Shown here in pieces: positions 53,326-63,007 of a DNA stretch of 64,000 nucleotides (within the stretch, counting starts at the first letter, position 1; every line of letters starts with the position of its first letter). Both the position numbers and the translations under genes were made by a program. The stretch comes from Butyrivibrio sp. XPD2006 (GTDB lineage Bacteria; Bacillota; Clostridia; Lachnospirales; Lachnospiraceae), in contig NZ_ATVT01000003.1 of the NCBI RefSeq assembly GCF_000420865.1, positions 1-64,000 of the forward strand. Direction: 5' to 3'. The notes under the pieces were generated by a model, which saw only the letters and a program-made list of their open reading frames with translations, ran no database searches and was not told where the DNA came from.

Positions 53326-53347
53326 TTTGAAAATTAAACTGGGGGCG

Positions 53348-53451
53348 AATGGTCCCTGGGGACGGAGTCAAGGGGTCATTTTCATACAATTAGCAAAATG
53401 TTGCAAAAGTATTCTGAAAATGACCCCTTGACTCCGTCCCCAGGGACCATT
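53348..53451. repeat. 37-bp perfect inverted repeat with GGGGACG core
   Basis: Left arm 53348-53384 and right arm 53415-53451 are exact complements, separated by 30 bp. Each arm contains TGGGGACGGAGTCAAGGGGTCA. There is no ORF inside. T residues after the right arm mean it may also end transcription of the ABC operon. It shares the TGGGGACG core with the tandem repeats at 40803-40866. Confidence 0.85.
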
Positions 53452-53509
53452 TTGTGATATCATTTTTGGGGGAAGTTTTTAATATTATTTATGGGGAGGG
53501 TTACATATT

Positions 53510-54961
53510 ATGGGACAAACTGATGAAAAAAGTATGATTGCCAAAGCCAGCGGTCTTAAGACGCCGGAGTATATCTGCTACGCATTGGGAGATGCAGGCG
53601 GATGTCTGGTATTTGGACTTGTTACGTCGATTCTTCAGACGTATTATACGGATGTCCTGATTTTAAGTCCGTTCTTTATCATGGTGATGTTTGTGCTTAC
53701 CAGGGTATGGGACGCTGTAAATGACCCTATTATGGGCAGAATTTGTGATACAGCACCTGTTTCAAAGCATGGAAGATACAGGGTGTGGTTTCTGAGGGTG
53801 GCATTTCCTCTGGCCATCGCTTCAATCCTTCTTTTTCTTAAATTCGACGGTTTCGGAACACCGGGAGATAATCTTCCTGCATATATTTATGCAACCATCA
53901 CATATGTGGCGTGGGGTATGATCTACACTATGCTTCAGATTCCCTATGGCTCTCTTGCCACAGTTATTACCCTTGATGTAAAAGAAAGATCCAAGCTCTC
54001 TGTCTTCAGAGCAGTAGGTTCAGCACTGGGCAGCATGCCTGTCATGGTGCTTTCAATGCTCTGCTTTTCCACAGATAAGGCTACGGGAAAGTCTATTGTA
54101 AAGTATGATGTTCTTCTGACAGGCGTCATTGTCATGTCTGTGCTGTCTGTGATCTCGCTTCTTCTGGCATTTGCAGGTACAAAAGAAAGAGTAAAAACAG
54201 AGCCACCAAAGCATGAAAAAGGTGCTGCGTCAAAGGCCCTTAAGCTTATATTCAGGAACAAGGCCATGCTCTCTATTTCCGTTGTTGCAATGTTGCTCCT
54301 TGCAGGACAGATGTTCACTCAGAGCTATTATATTTATCTGATCAGATACTACTTCGGAAAGGGCGGAATCTTTGTATCCCTGCCAACCATTTTGACCTAT
54401 ATCCCAATGGCAATACTTATGCTTTTTACCCCAAAGCTTGCAAGGAAGTTTGGTAAAAAAGAGATTACCTCCGTTGGTATGATCATAGCTGCTGCAGCAA
54501 ATTTCCTGATGTTTTTCTTGAAATTCCTGGATCCGGGAGCGGCCCTCATGCCTTTTATGGTTTTGTGTCTTATCTCCGGATTTGGGCTTAATCTCTTTGT
54601 GCTTCAGCTCTGGGCTATGGCGGGGGATGCCATAGATGAGATTGAAGTCAGCACCGGAAGTAAGGACAACGGTACTGCATATGCCTTCTTAAATTTCTTT
54701 AGAAAGCTAGGTCAGGTTATTTCGGCAATAGCTGTAAATGCAGCCTTACTTGCAATGGGATATTATGACACTGCAAGCACTCTGGAATTTGTCTTTTCCG
54801 AAGGACAGCTTGATCTGATGTATGTTCTTGCAACCCTTATTCCGGCGGTAATGTTTGCGCTGATGGCAATTGCTTTGCTTTTCTGGTATCCACTCTCCAA
54901 GGAGAAGGTTGGTGAGCTTCAGAACCGGAAGGAAGACTATTTAAAGGGACAGGTCAGATGA
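53510..54961 (+). CDS. GPH-family sugar:cation symporter (MFS)
   Basis: 483 residues, twelve predicted membrane segments. The N-terminal half has the GPH signature region TRVWDAVNDPIMGRICDTAPVSKHGRYR, as in MelB, XynP and GusB. It should import a glycoside, pentoside or hexuronide with Na+ or H+. ATG 53510 follows GGGGAGGG. Its stop overlaps the esterase start (ATGA). Linked to GH31, an alpha-xyloside or alpha-glucoside substrate is plausible. Confidence 0.92.
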   Translation: MGQTDEKSMIAKASGLKTPEYICYALGDAGGCLVFGLVTSILQTYYTDVLILSPFFIMVMFVLTRVWDAVNDPIMGRICDTAPVSKHGRYRVWFLRVAFPLAIASILLFLKFDGFGTPGDNLPAYIYATITYVAWGMIYTMLQIPYGSLATVITLDVKERSKLSVFRAVGSALGSMPVMVLSMLCFSTDKATGKSIVKYDVLLTGVIVMSVLSVISLLLAFAGTKERVKTEPPKHEKGAASKALKLIFRNKAMLSISVVAMLLLAGQMFTQSYYIYLIRYYFGKGGIFVSLPTILTYIPMAILMLFTPKLARKFGKKEITSVGMIIAAAANFLMFFLKFLDPGAALMPFMVLCLISGFGLNLFVLQLWAMAGDAIDEIEVSTGSKDNGTAYAFLNFFRKLGQVISAIAVNAALLAMGYYDTASTLEFVFSEGQLDLMYVLATLIPAVMFALMAIALLFWYPLSKEKVGELQNRKEDYLKGQVR

Positions 54962-56283
54962 GTAAATACATCGAAATAGACACAGATCTCGGTAGGATTC
55001 GGGGAAATGAAAGAGAAGAGTGCCTTGAGTTTTTGGGAATAAAATATGCTAAGGCCAAGAGATTTGAGTACGCAAAGCAGGTAGAGAGTTGGGATGGCAC
55101 ATACGATGCCACAGCTTTTGGAGATGCATGCTCCCAGTACAGGACCTACTTTCCACATCTGGATGTTCCTGAGCGGAGATTCTATCACAGGGAATTCCGT
55201 GAAGGATTAGATTTTACCTACAGCGAGGACTGCTTAAATCTCAATATCTATACACCCAAGAATGCACATAATGCACCGGTGCTGGTCTTTATACACGGAG
55301 GCGGATTTAATTCCATGGCCAACAGCGAGGGATATCTGGATGGCGAAGCCTATGCAAAGAGAGGGCTGATCCTTGTGTGCGTTAACTACCGCGTGGGTGT
55401 TTTCGGATATATGACACACAGGCAGATTCAGGATGAGTTTGGAAGAGATGGGAATTTTGGACTTGATGATATATTGGTTTCACTTAAATGGGTAAAGAGT
55501 CATATAGGCTCTTTTGGCGGAGACCCTGGTTGCATAACTGCCATGGGACAAAGCGCAGGTGCGATTTCGTTGCAGTATCTTTGTCTGTCAGAGAAGGCTA
55601 AAGATCTTTTTGAACGAGCAATTATGATCTCAGGAGCGGGTCTTTTCCCAAAGATGGGACGACCGAAGGCATCTGCAGACACCCGCAGCTACTGGGAAGA
55701 AGTGATAAAACTCTCCGGTGCGACAAACTTTGATGAGTTTAAAGAACTTGATGATAAGGCGGTTCTTGGTGCAATTGAAGAGATTAAGAAAGTCCGAAAA
55801 GATAATACCGTCAACACACAGCCTGTTATTGACGGATATCTTCTGACGGAAAGCGTGGAAAAACTAATAGAGAAGCCACTTAAGCTTGATTACATGGCGG
55901 GAACTACAAGTAATGATATGTACAATGTTGTTTTGTATAACATGGCACGTAAGTTTATGGGAAAGGCCGGCGGATATCGCTACTATTTTGACATCGATGC
56001 CCCCGGCGATGACAATGGAGCATTTCATTCATCAGATTTAAGATACCTGTTCGGAACGCTTGAAAAGAGCTTTAGGCCATATGATGACAAGGATATGGAA
56101 ATATCAGCTCTTATGATGGATTACATTGCAGATTTTGTGAAAACCGGAAATCCCAATGCTTCAGGGCGTCCTGTGTGGAAGAGGGGAAAGAGTTGTCTTG
56201 TTATCTCAAAAAAAGGAATAAAGATGAAACGTCCGAACCCTGTAAAGCTGATAGTAAATACCTTCAGAGGAGACCCAAAATGA
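54958..56283 (+). CDS. type B carboxylesterase family protein
   Basis: 441 residues, no signal peptide, so cytoplasmic. The alpha/beta hydrolase signatures are present: YSEDCLNLNIYTPKN, oxyanion FIHGGGFNSMANSEGY, and the nucleophile elbow GQSAGAISLQY (family form GESAGA). The C-terminal His and acidic triad members lie near HSSDLRYLFGT. It may remove acetyl or other ester groups from imported oligosaccharides. It overlaps both neighbours by four bases. Confidence 0.88.
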   Translation: MSKYIEIDTDLGRIRGNEREECLEFLGIKYAKAKRFEYAKQVESWDGTYDATAFGDACSQYRTYFPHLDVPERRFYHREFREGLDFTYSEDCLNLNIYTPKNAHNAPVLVFIHGGGFNSMANSEGYLDGEAYAKRGLILVCVNYRVGVFGYMTHRQIQDEFGRDGNFGLDDILVSLKWVKSHIGSFGGDPGCITAMGQSAGAISLQYLCLSEKAKDLFERAIMISGAGLFPKMGRPKASADTRSYWEEVIKLSGATNFDEFKELDDKAVLGAIEEIKKVRKDNTVNTQPVIDGYLLTESVEKLIEKPLKLDYMAGTTSNDMYNVVLYNMARKFMGKAGGYRYYFDIDAPGDDNGAFHSSDLRYLFGTLEKSFRPYDDKDMEISALMMDYIADFVKTGNPNASGRPVWKRGKSCLVISKKGIKMKRPNPVKLIVNTFRGDPK

Positions 56284-58316
56284 AATATGACCACAGATTT
56301 ACTCTTAAAACCCGGGAGGAATCCACATTCCTTTTCAAGGAATCAGATATAAATGCAAGGCTTGATTTTTTCAAGGATATGGTCCGGGTGGCAATCTATA
56401 AAGACGGAAGCAATTTTTTTAACACCTTCTCAGTGTGCCCGGATGGAGAGATGCCCTATGAGGGAAGGGACAAGTTATCCTGCAAAGGCCTTACAGGCGA
56501 ACAGACGCAGATGACTGAAGACGCAGAAGGCTGGACATTCACCTTTGGCAGTCACAAGCTTTCTGTCCAAAAAAAGAATTTTCTGATCGCACATTACGAA
56601 GGCGGGGAAGTTCTGTTTAAGGACAGGGAATACATGGCTTATAACCTTGAAGGCGAGCTGGGAAGAGGAGCCTGCCATTATCTTTCAAGGCAGGAGAATG
56701 AGTACATCTTCGGGCTTGGAGATAAGTCGGGAGATGTCAACAAAAACGGGAGATGCTTTAAACTTGGGACCACAGATTCCATGGGCTTTGATGCCGGGTC
56801 ATCGGACCCTTTGTATAAGCATGTTCCATTCTATATCTGCAGGAATTCTGCCGGTTCATACGGAATTTACTATGATACTTATTCTGACGGTGAGTTTAAC
56901 TTTGGAAGAGAACATGACAACTATTACTCACCCTTTAAGTCCTTCAGATGTGAGGAAGAGTATCTCGTCTACTATGTCTTTTACGGAAGCGTTCCTGAGA
57001 TACTAAGGAGTTTTGTCCGATTGTGCGGAGGCACATTCCTTCCTCCGAAGTGGACGCTTAAATATTGCGGAAGTACAATGGCGTACACAGATGCCGATAA
57101 TGCGGGCGAGCAGCTTGAGGGGTTCCTCGCGCTCTGCGAAAAATACGGTATTTCCCCCGGTGGATTTTATTTATCCAGCGGCTATACCCAGATTGGCGAC
57201 AAGCGATATGTCTTTCACTGGAACACGGATAAGATCCCGTCGCCGGAGGGACTTAGCAGGAAGTTCAGAGAAAAGGGAGTAGAGTTTCTGCCCAACATTA
57301 AACCGTGCTTTTTAGATGACCACCCAATGTATGAGATGATCGCTGAGAATGGATGGTTTTTGAAAAACGGTGACGGCTCTCCGGCAAAGTTCCCTTTCTG
57401 GGGCGGAATGGGAAGTTATCTGGACTTTACCAATGAGAATGCGGCGAAGTTCTGGACGGAGTGTGTTAAAAAAGAACTGGCAGATAAGGGCTATTACAGC
57501 ACTTGGAATGACAATAACGAGTACGATGTTCCTGATGAAGACGTATATGCCGATGGTTTTGGCAGGCCCATCAGAGCCAAGCTGATAAAGCCTTTGTTTT
57601 CATACCTGATGACCAGGGCAAGCCTTGAAGCTGTAACTGATATAGCGAACAAGACCGCTGTATCAAGATGCGGAATTGTGGGAACTTCAAGGATTGCATC
57701 CACCTGGACCGGGGATAACAGAACCAGCTTCGAGGATTTTAGGTTTAACCATAAGATGGCCATGACCATGAGCCTTTCCGGTATCTATAACTTTGGCCAG
57801 GACATAGGCGGATTTGCCGGCCCCAAGCCGTCTAAGGAGCTGTTCCTCAGATGGATACAGTACGGAATCTTCACACCAAGGTTTGTGCTCCACTCCTGGA
57901 ACACAGACGGAACCTCAAACATGCCTTGGCTGTATGAAGACGAAGTGGAGACTGTAAAGCGCCTCTTTGACCTGAGGGAAGCCCTCATACCATATCTTTA
58001 CAGGCAGATGGAGATATCTGTGGCTGAGTGCACTCCAATCATATATCCTGTCTTTTTGGAACAACTCGATTACGATCCGGAGAGCGATGTCTTTTTCTTT
58101 GGAAGAGACGTACTTGCATGCCCTGTTTTTGATGAGGGAGCTTCATCAGTCACAGTGACACTGCCGGGAGGTGAGTGGTGTCTGGTAAAAGACATCTCGG
58201 ACAAGGGTGTAGTGCTTTCAGAATATGAAGGAGGTAATACCGTTGAGGTATCTTGTACCATCAGGGATATTCCCGTGTTCTTTGTAAGAAAGGGAGCACA
58301 GGTTTTTGATAAGTGA
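56280..58316 (+). CDS. glycoside hydrolase family 31 protein
   Basis: 678 residues, no signal peptide. N-terminal beta domain (~1-240) with YIFGLGDKSGDVNKNGR, then the TIM barrel with the nucleophile Asp in TWNDNNEYD (D411; family form WNDMNE) and the acid/base Asp in STWTGDNRTS (D479). FGQDIGGFAG is also typical. It should cleave alpha-linked glucose or xylose from oligosaccharides. ATG 56280 overlaps the esterase stop; the ORF extends upstream within the esterase gene but that part is out-of-frame coding. Confidence 0.9.
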   Translation: MKYDHRFTLKTREESTFLFKESDINARLDFFKDMVRVAIYKDGSNFFNTFSVCPDGEMPYEGRDKLSCKGLTGEQTQMTEDAEGWTFTFGSHKLSVQKKNFLIAHYEGGEVLFKDREYMAYNLEGELGRGACHYLSRQENEYIFGLGDKSGDVNKNGRCFKLGTTDSMGFDAGSSDPLYKHVPFYICRNSAGSYGIYYDTYSDGEFNFGREHDNYYSPFKSFRCEEEYLVYYVFYGSVPEILRSFVRLCGGTFLPPKWTLKYCGSTMAYTDADNAGEQLEGFLALCEKYGISPGGFYLSSGYTQIGDKRYVFHWNTDKIPSPEGLSRKFREKGVEFLPNIKPCFLDDHPMYEMIAENGWFLKNGDGSPAKFPFWGGMGSYLDFTNENAAKFWTECVKKELADKGYYSTWNDNNEYDVPDEDVYADGFGRPIRAKLIKPLFSYLMTRASLEAVTDIANKTAVSRCGIVGTSRIASTWTGDNRTSFEDFRFNHKMAMTMSLSGIYNFGQDIGGFAGPKPSKELFLRWIQYGIFTPRFVLHSWNTDGTSNMPWLYEDEVETVKRLFDLREALIPYLYRQMEISVAECTPIIYPVFLEQLDYDPESDVFFFGRDVLACPVFDEGASSVTVTLPGGEWCLVKDISDKGVVLSEYEGGNTVEVSCTIRDIPVFFVRKGAQVFDK

Positions 58317-58330
58317 TATAATACGTGGAT

Positions 58331-58888
58331 ATGACAAAAGAAATAGAACTTATAAGAAGTAAAAGAAAAACCATATGCATAGAGATAACACCGGATGCAA
58401 GGGTTGTAGTCCGGGCTCCCAAATATGCTCCACTGAGCGAAATTAACCGCCTTATCGGGGAAAAGGCGGACTGGATTGATAAGCATCTGCGCAAGATGCA
58501 GGAGAAGCAAAAAGATAGGGCAGAAGCGCCACAACCTGAGCTGACCAAGCAGGAGATCAAACTCCTTACAACAAAGGCAAAGCGCGTCATCCCTCAGAGA
58601 GTAAGATATTACGCAAAGCTTATGGGAGTAGAGTATGGAAGGGTGACCATCAGGATGCAAAAGAGCCGCTGGGGAAGCTGCTCTGCACAGGGAAATTTAA
58701 ACTTTAACTGCCTCCTGATGCGTACCCCTGAAGAGATCATTGATTACGTAGTTGTGCACGAACTCTGCCATTTAAAAGAGATGAACCACTCTCCACGGTT
58801 TTGGGCTGAGGTTGAAAAGATCCTTCCCGATTACAAAGAGAGAAGAAAATGGCTTAGGGATAATGGAAACTCTATAACTTCCGGTTGA
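58331..58888 (+). CDS. YgjP-like M48-related metallopeptidase domain protein
   Basis: 185 residues from ATG 58331 (a GTG at 58325 is also possible). The zinc motif VVHELCHLKEMNHSPRFW (HExxH, with the third ligand His downstream) and RMQKSRWGSCSAQGNLNFN mark the DUF45/YgjP (WLM-related) family. The N-terminal KRKTICIEITPDARVVVRAP region is also conserved. Its role is not established; it is often linked to type I restriction genes, which are absent here. No Shine-Dalgarno is visible, and a TATAAT lies at 58317-58322. Confidence 0.85.
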   Translation: MTKEIELIRSKRKTICIEITPDARVVVRAPKYAPLSEINRLIGEKADWIDKHLRKMQEKQKDRAEAPQPELTKQEIKLLTTKAKRVIPQRVRYYAKLMGVEYGRVTIRMQKSRWGSCSAQGNLNFNCLLMRTPEEIIDYVVVHELCHLKEMNHSPRFWAEVEKILPDYKERRKWLRDNGNSITSG

Positions 58889-59007
58889 TGTCCATGAAGT
58901 GAAAAGAGTGTGTATTTTCTGTGTATTCATGCGTGTTTGGTTGAAAACAAGCCTCCGATTTGTATATAATTACTGGCGTTGAAAAGTTTTGTCGGAGGGT
59001 AAACTGC

Positions 59008-61794
59008 ATGAAATCTATGTTTAAGAGTATGGCTCTTTCATTGGCCATGCTTATCTTTTGTTTGTCTTTTTGGGGCAAATCTCAAGTCATCTACGCGGCA
59101 GAAGACAATGCCATAGTTGTTCCGGATCTTTCAAATTCGGATTTTGGTGAGGTTACGGAGATAGTCGCGCCTGATTCGATTCCTGATATCAATTCATTTT
59201 TTGAAATAGGATTTGGTTTTCACATATTTGATGCAAAGTCTTTTCCTGAGGGAGAGTTTACGTACAGGTTCCCTGACAGCCTTGATTTTTCTAAGGTTGC
59301 GGGAAGCCAGATCCCTGTATTGAGGGAAGAAGAACAGATCGGTTATGCCGTGATAGACGGTGAAAACGTCATTACCTTTAAGCTGAATCCTGAGGATTTT
59401 TTGGAGGATCCAAACGGAGTAGACGGTAACATCGCAATCACATGTAAGCTCGGCGATGATATTGCTGATGATGCAACTGAGGCGGAGATCCGTTTTAGTG
59501 ATACACAGACTTTTAGAATCGTGATAGAGGAACCACAGGAAAGTGAAGAGGAACCTGTGCCTGAGCCCGAGCAGCCCATCACTCCTGAAGTAGAACCTGT
59601 GGAGGCAGATCCACCTTCATTTTCTGCAGAGCTGTCAAAAGAGTCTGTCGGTGGTGGGAACGGAGCTGTGAGAGATCCTGAAACAGGCCTTGTTAACTGG
59701 AAGATAACACTTACTGTTACAGGAGAGGGCAGCGGATATGAGCTTGTGTTAAAAGACACTATTGCGGCCTCAAATGCCGGAGGCGATGGTCTGGCCTGGC
59801 TTGGAGGCAAACAAATCGCAGCTGAGATTGTAAACGGTTCAGTTCAGGTATATTCACCGGATGGCGAAGTCTTTGGCGATGTGGCTACAACATATAGTAA
59901 GAATTCATTTACTTCAAAGCTTACAAACCTCTCAAATGGTGTATATACACTTGAGTATTCGACTAAAGATTACTATGGCTCACGTGATAATCATATATAT
60001 CCTGAAGGAAGCACAATCTCTTTTAACAACACTATAAAAAGCGGGACTAAGGGAATAGACGCATCCGCTACATCAAGCTACAAGATCACAACTGAAGGGC
60101 TCCCGATGAATAAGGTGGCTTCAGCAGGCAGATATGATCCTGAGCTTAGGCTGTATGTGATCCCATGGACCATATATTTAAACAGAAATGCATATAACCA
60201 ATCCATATCATCTCTTGCATCGGGTTCAGAAGTAACTGTAGCAGATACCCTTCCGGGAAACCTTCGCTACAGGGAAGGCTCTGCAGTGATAGGTGAGTCC
60301 GGCGGAGGACGCTTGTCTCAGGATCCTTTGGTAGACGGCAATACACTGACCTGGAACTTTACGTGGAATACAAACGGGTATTATGCGATTGGATATGAGA
60401 CCTACATTGAGCCCGAATACTATGACAGTCTTATAAGCAATTCGAGCAGTGGTATTCTTTCTTTAAACTTTTATAATCAGGCAAGTGCAACAGTCGGAGG
60501 TTCAACAGGAAAAGCCGGCAAAACAAGCAGCGATAAAGCAAGAATCCTAGAAAAATCAGCGGCTTACAATGAAAGAACACAGCGTGTTGATTACACCATT
60601 GTTGTCAATGATAAGGCTATGATGCTTAATGACGGCAATGATCTGACTCTTACGGATGAAGTGACAAACGGAGCTTTTGTCACAGGGTCACTTAGTATAA
60701 AAGATTCAAAGACCGGAGAGGTTATTGAGCTTGGCGAAGATAAGATCATTTTCAGTGATCAGAGAACAAAGCTTACAGCAATTGTTCCCGATGGAAGAGC
60801 TCTTACAGTTAAATACTCTGTTGCTCCCGACACCCGGACAGGCACAGATATAGGAAGCGGAAAGGTTTCTGTTGAAGTTAAGAACAGTGCAAGTCTGATC
60901 GGCAAGACAAGAACAAGCGCAAGTACAGGTGGCAAATACAAGATGAATAAGGTATCTGCCAATGTATCAAGTAAGAGCGGAAGTATTACAATTACCAAGA
61001 CGGATAAGGACAATTCCGAGAATAAGCTGCCGGGAGCTGAGATTGCTCTTTACAGAGTTGATACAGAAACAAACGAGGCTTCTTTAGTTGATAAAAAGAC
61101 AACATCAGATCCTTTGGGCTTTGTAAAGTTCAGCAAGGACGGTAATTATAAGTCACTGATCTTTGATACGCTGTACTACTATCAGGAGGTTAAGGCTCCT
61201 GAGGGATTTGCAACAGACAGCGCAAAGCACTATTTCATCTTTGCCTCCAACAGGTATGAGAGTATAAAAGACAAGGTTACAGCTATTGTGGCCGGAGGAG
61301 AACTCAAAGTCATCGATGTAAGGAGTGAAGGCTCGGAATTTGAGACAGAGCTTCAGAACGAGAAGGTTGTTGTAAGGGTTGAGGAACCAACAGAGGAACC
61401 TCAGGAAGTCCCTCAAGAACCGGCAAAAGACCCTGAAGAAGGACCGAAAAAGAATCCTGAAAACCAGCCTGAAGTAGAGCCTGTAAAGGATCCAACTCCA
61501 AGCGACAACACACCTGGAGATACACCGGCTAATAACACACCGGATAACAGTCCCTCAGATAGCAGCAGTAGCAGTGTGAGCGTTGTAGCTCCTGCAAGGA
61601 ATGTCATTACAATTTCACCAAGTGATCTTCCGGAAGTCCTGGGAGCATCCCTGGACGACCTTCCCGAGGTTCTTGGCGCAAGACGGTCAGAAACAGGTGA
61701 TGACAGCAGCGCAGGCGCAGCAATTGCTATGATTGTCATAAGCCTCATGATAATCTGCCTTGCGATGAAAAACGACAATAAAACAACACGATAA
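59008..61794 (+). CDS. cell-wall-anchored adhesin with collagen-binding-like and Cna-B/SpaA domains
   Basis: 928 residues. Signal peptide ~1-30; a Pro/Glu-rich spacer ~180-205; adhesin-like Ig domains ~210-640 (NWKITLTV, FNNTIKSGTKG, TWNFTWNTNGYYAIGYETYI); a SpaA/Cna-B domain ~655-760 with the isopeptide-type Lys in ITKTDK and Glu in YYQEVKAPEGFA; a Pro/Glu/Asp-rich wall spacer ~790-865; then two LPEVLGA motifs (874-880, 885-891), RRSETGDDS, a hydrophobic segment ~902-920 and a short charged tail. This is a sortase-type sorting signal in a variant form. GGAGGG precedes ATG 59008. It may bind plant cell wall or host glycoprotein; the ligand is unknown. Confidence 0.85.
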   Translation: MKSMFKSMALSLAMLIFCLSFWGKSQVIYAAEDNAIVVPDLSNSDFGEVTEIVAPDSIPDINSFFEIGFGFHIFDAKSFPEGEFTYRFPDSLDFSKVAGSQIPVLREEEQIGYAVIDGENVITFKLNPEDFLEDPNGVDGNIAITCKLGDDIADDATEAEIRFSDTQTFRIVIEEPQESEEEPVPEPEQPITPEVEPVEADPPSFSAELSKESVGGGNGAVRDPETGLVNWKITLTVTGEGSGYELVLKDTIAASNAGGDGLAWLGGKQIAAEIVNGSVQVYSPDGEVFGDVATTYSKNSFTSKLTNLSNGVYTLEYSTKDYYGSRDNHIYPEGSTISFNNTIKSGTKGIDASATSSYKITTEGLPMNKVASAGRYDPELRLYVIPWTIYLNRNAYNQSISSLASGSEVTVADTLPGNLRYREGSAVIGESGGGRLSQDPLVDGNTLTWNFTWNTNGYYAIGYETYIEPEYYDSLISNSSSGILSLNFYNQASATVGGSTGKAGKTSSDKARILEKSAAYNERTQRVDYTIVVNDKAMMLNDGNDLTLTDEVTNGAFVTGSLSIKDSKTGEVIELGEDKIIFSDQRTKLTAIVPDGRALTVKYSVAPDTRTGTDIGSGKVSVEVKNSASLIGKTRTSASTGGKYKMNKVSANVSSKSGSITITKTDKDNSENKLPGAEIALYRVDTETNEASLVDKKTTSDPLGFVKFSKDGNYKSLIFDTLYYYQEVKAPEGFATDSAKHYFIFASNRYESIKDKVTAIVAGGELKVIDVRSEGSEFETELQNEKVVVRVEEPTEEPQEVPQEPAKDPEEGPKKNPENQPEVEPVKDPTPSDNTPGDTPANNTPDNSPSDSSSSSVSVVAPARNVITISPSDLPEVLGASLDDLPEVLGARRSETGDDSSAGAAIAMIVISLMIICLAMKNDNKTTR

Positions 61795-61800
61795 TAAAAA

Positions 61801-61832
61801 TAGACTGATGCAATGTGCATCAGTCTATTTTT
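61801..61832. terminator. bidirectional terminator between convergent genes
   Basis: TAGACTGATGCA/TGCATCAGTCTA (61801-61812 with 61815-61826), T6 on the right and A5 on the left. It serves the adhesin and the reverse GH5 gene. Confidence 0.95.
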
Positions 61833-61850
61833 TACTCATATAAATTCATA

Positions 61851-62888
61851 TCAAAGATTCTTGATCATCTCATCTCTTACACTGTCGTAGTGAGGTCCGA
61901 CAATACCGAAGTCTTTCTCCTTGTATACCCAGAGGGCTCTTCCGATGCCGTATTTCTCGAAGGCATCATGGATGTCCTTGATCCAGTTGATGGTAGAAGG
62001 ATTGGCAGGTGCCTGATCGATTACACCGTACTCTCCGCAGTAGAGAGGAGCGTTGTTTTTGGTTGCTGCCTCTACAGCAGGCTCGAAGAGCTCTGCGAAA
62101 TACTCTGCGCCCATTTCCTTAACCTTCATCTGAAGGATAGCACCGGCCCAGTCAGGATCAAGGCTCTTGCTCTTCTCTGAATACTCGGCTGTTGTTGCAG
62201 GATATTCAACCGTGATGTCTTTTGGCATATTGTCCATCCACCAGGCTCTCTGATGTGTGAAGATCATGGGCTCATAGCAGTGGAAGTTGTAAACTACGTG
62301 ATCATCCTTGGGAGGGTTGAGGAAAGGTACGCTTCTTACGTTGTTGTAGCAAACACCGCCGACTACAACGTATGTATCGGGCGCATTCTTTCTGATGGTA
62401 TCGATGGCCTTGTCTGCGATGGCGTTCCACTCATCCTTGATATCAGGTGAGATAACTTCATTCAGAAGCTCAAATGCAACATCCTTCTGGCCTGCATATC
62501 TCTTGGAGATGCGATCCCACATCTGATAGAATCTCTCCTGGAGAGAAGCATCGTGGAAGAAGATTTCCTTGTCTCCGTTAACCTCAAGCGGATCAAATGT
62601 ATATCCGTATGTGTTGTGCATATCAATGAGGATATTGAGACCGAACTCTCTGCACCACTTGATGCAGTTATCTACATATGTATAGCCATCCTCAAGCATT
62701 GATCCGTCTTCACCTTCAATGACAATGTAGTCGATTGGGAGACGAACGTGATCGCAGCCCCAGCTTGCGATCTTCTCGATATCCTCTCTGAGAATGAAAG
62801 TATCATAGTGTTCTTTTGTTTTCTCATCTGCCTGAGAGAGCCATCCTCCCAGGTTTACTCCCTTCTGGTAGCCTTCAAATTTTCTCAT
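61851..62888 (-). CDS. glycoside hydrolase family 5 (cellulase-type), cytoplasmic
   Basis: 345 residues, no signal peptide or carbohydrate-binding module. GH5 barrel: KGVNLGGWLSQ, WGCDHVRLPIDY, ILIDMHNTYGY, acid/base Glu in FELLNEV (E144), HCYEP and nucleophile Glu in YCGEYGV (E286). It probably cleaves imported beta-linked oligosaccharides (gluco- or manno-). ATG 62888 follows GGGG; the ORF continues upstream but without a site. It lies downstream of an AraC regulator on the same strand. Confidence 0.9.
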   Translation of the reverse strand: MRKFEGYQKGVNLGGWLSQADEKTKEHYDTFILREDIEKIASWGCDHVRLPIDYIVIEGEDGSMLEDGYTYVDNCIKWCREFGLNILIDMHNTYGYTFDPLEVNGDKEIFFHDASLQERFYQMWDRISKRYAGQKDVAFELLNEVISPDIKDEWNAIADKAIDTIRKNAPDTYVVVGGVCYNNVRSVPFLNPPKDDHVVYNFHCYEPMIFTHQRAWWMDNMPKDITVEYPATTAEYSEKSKSLDPDWAGAILQMKVKEMGAEYFAELFEPAVEAATKNNAPLYCGEYGVIDQAPANPSTINWIKDIHDAFEKYGIGRALWVYKEKDFGIVGPHYDSVRDEMIKNL

Positions 62889-62913
62889 AGACGTTTTCCC
62901 CTTATCTATATTG

Positions 62914-62925
62914 TGTAAATTTACA
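62914..62925. promoter_or_regulatory. 12-bp palindrome upstream of the GH5 gene
   Basis: TGTAAATTTACA, perfect, 26 bases before the GH5 start. A second palindrome, AAACGTTT (62968-62975), reminiscent of LacI-family/CcpA operators, lies in the same 119-bp spacer. They are candidate operators only. Confidence 0.4.
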
Positions 62926-63007
62926 TTACAATTCAGTAACAAATTTAACCACATCAATCGTAGCACGAAAACGTTTAAGTTGCACGTGAATTTTTGTGAA
63001 ATTTTTA

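Noticed and set aside
58325..58888. Type I restriction link of the YgjP-like protein
   Set aside because: No hsd genes are in the window; the gene follows a sugar operon.
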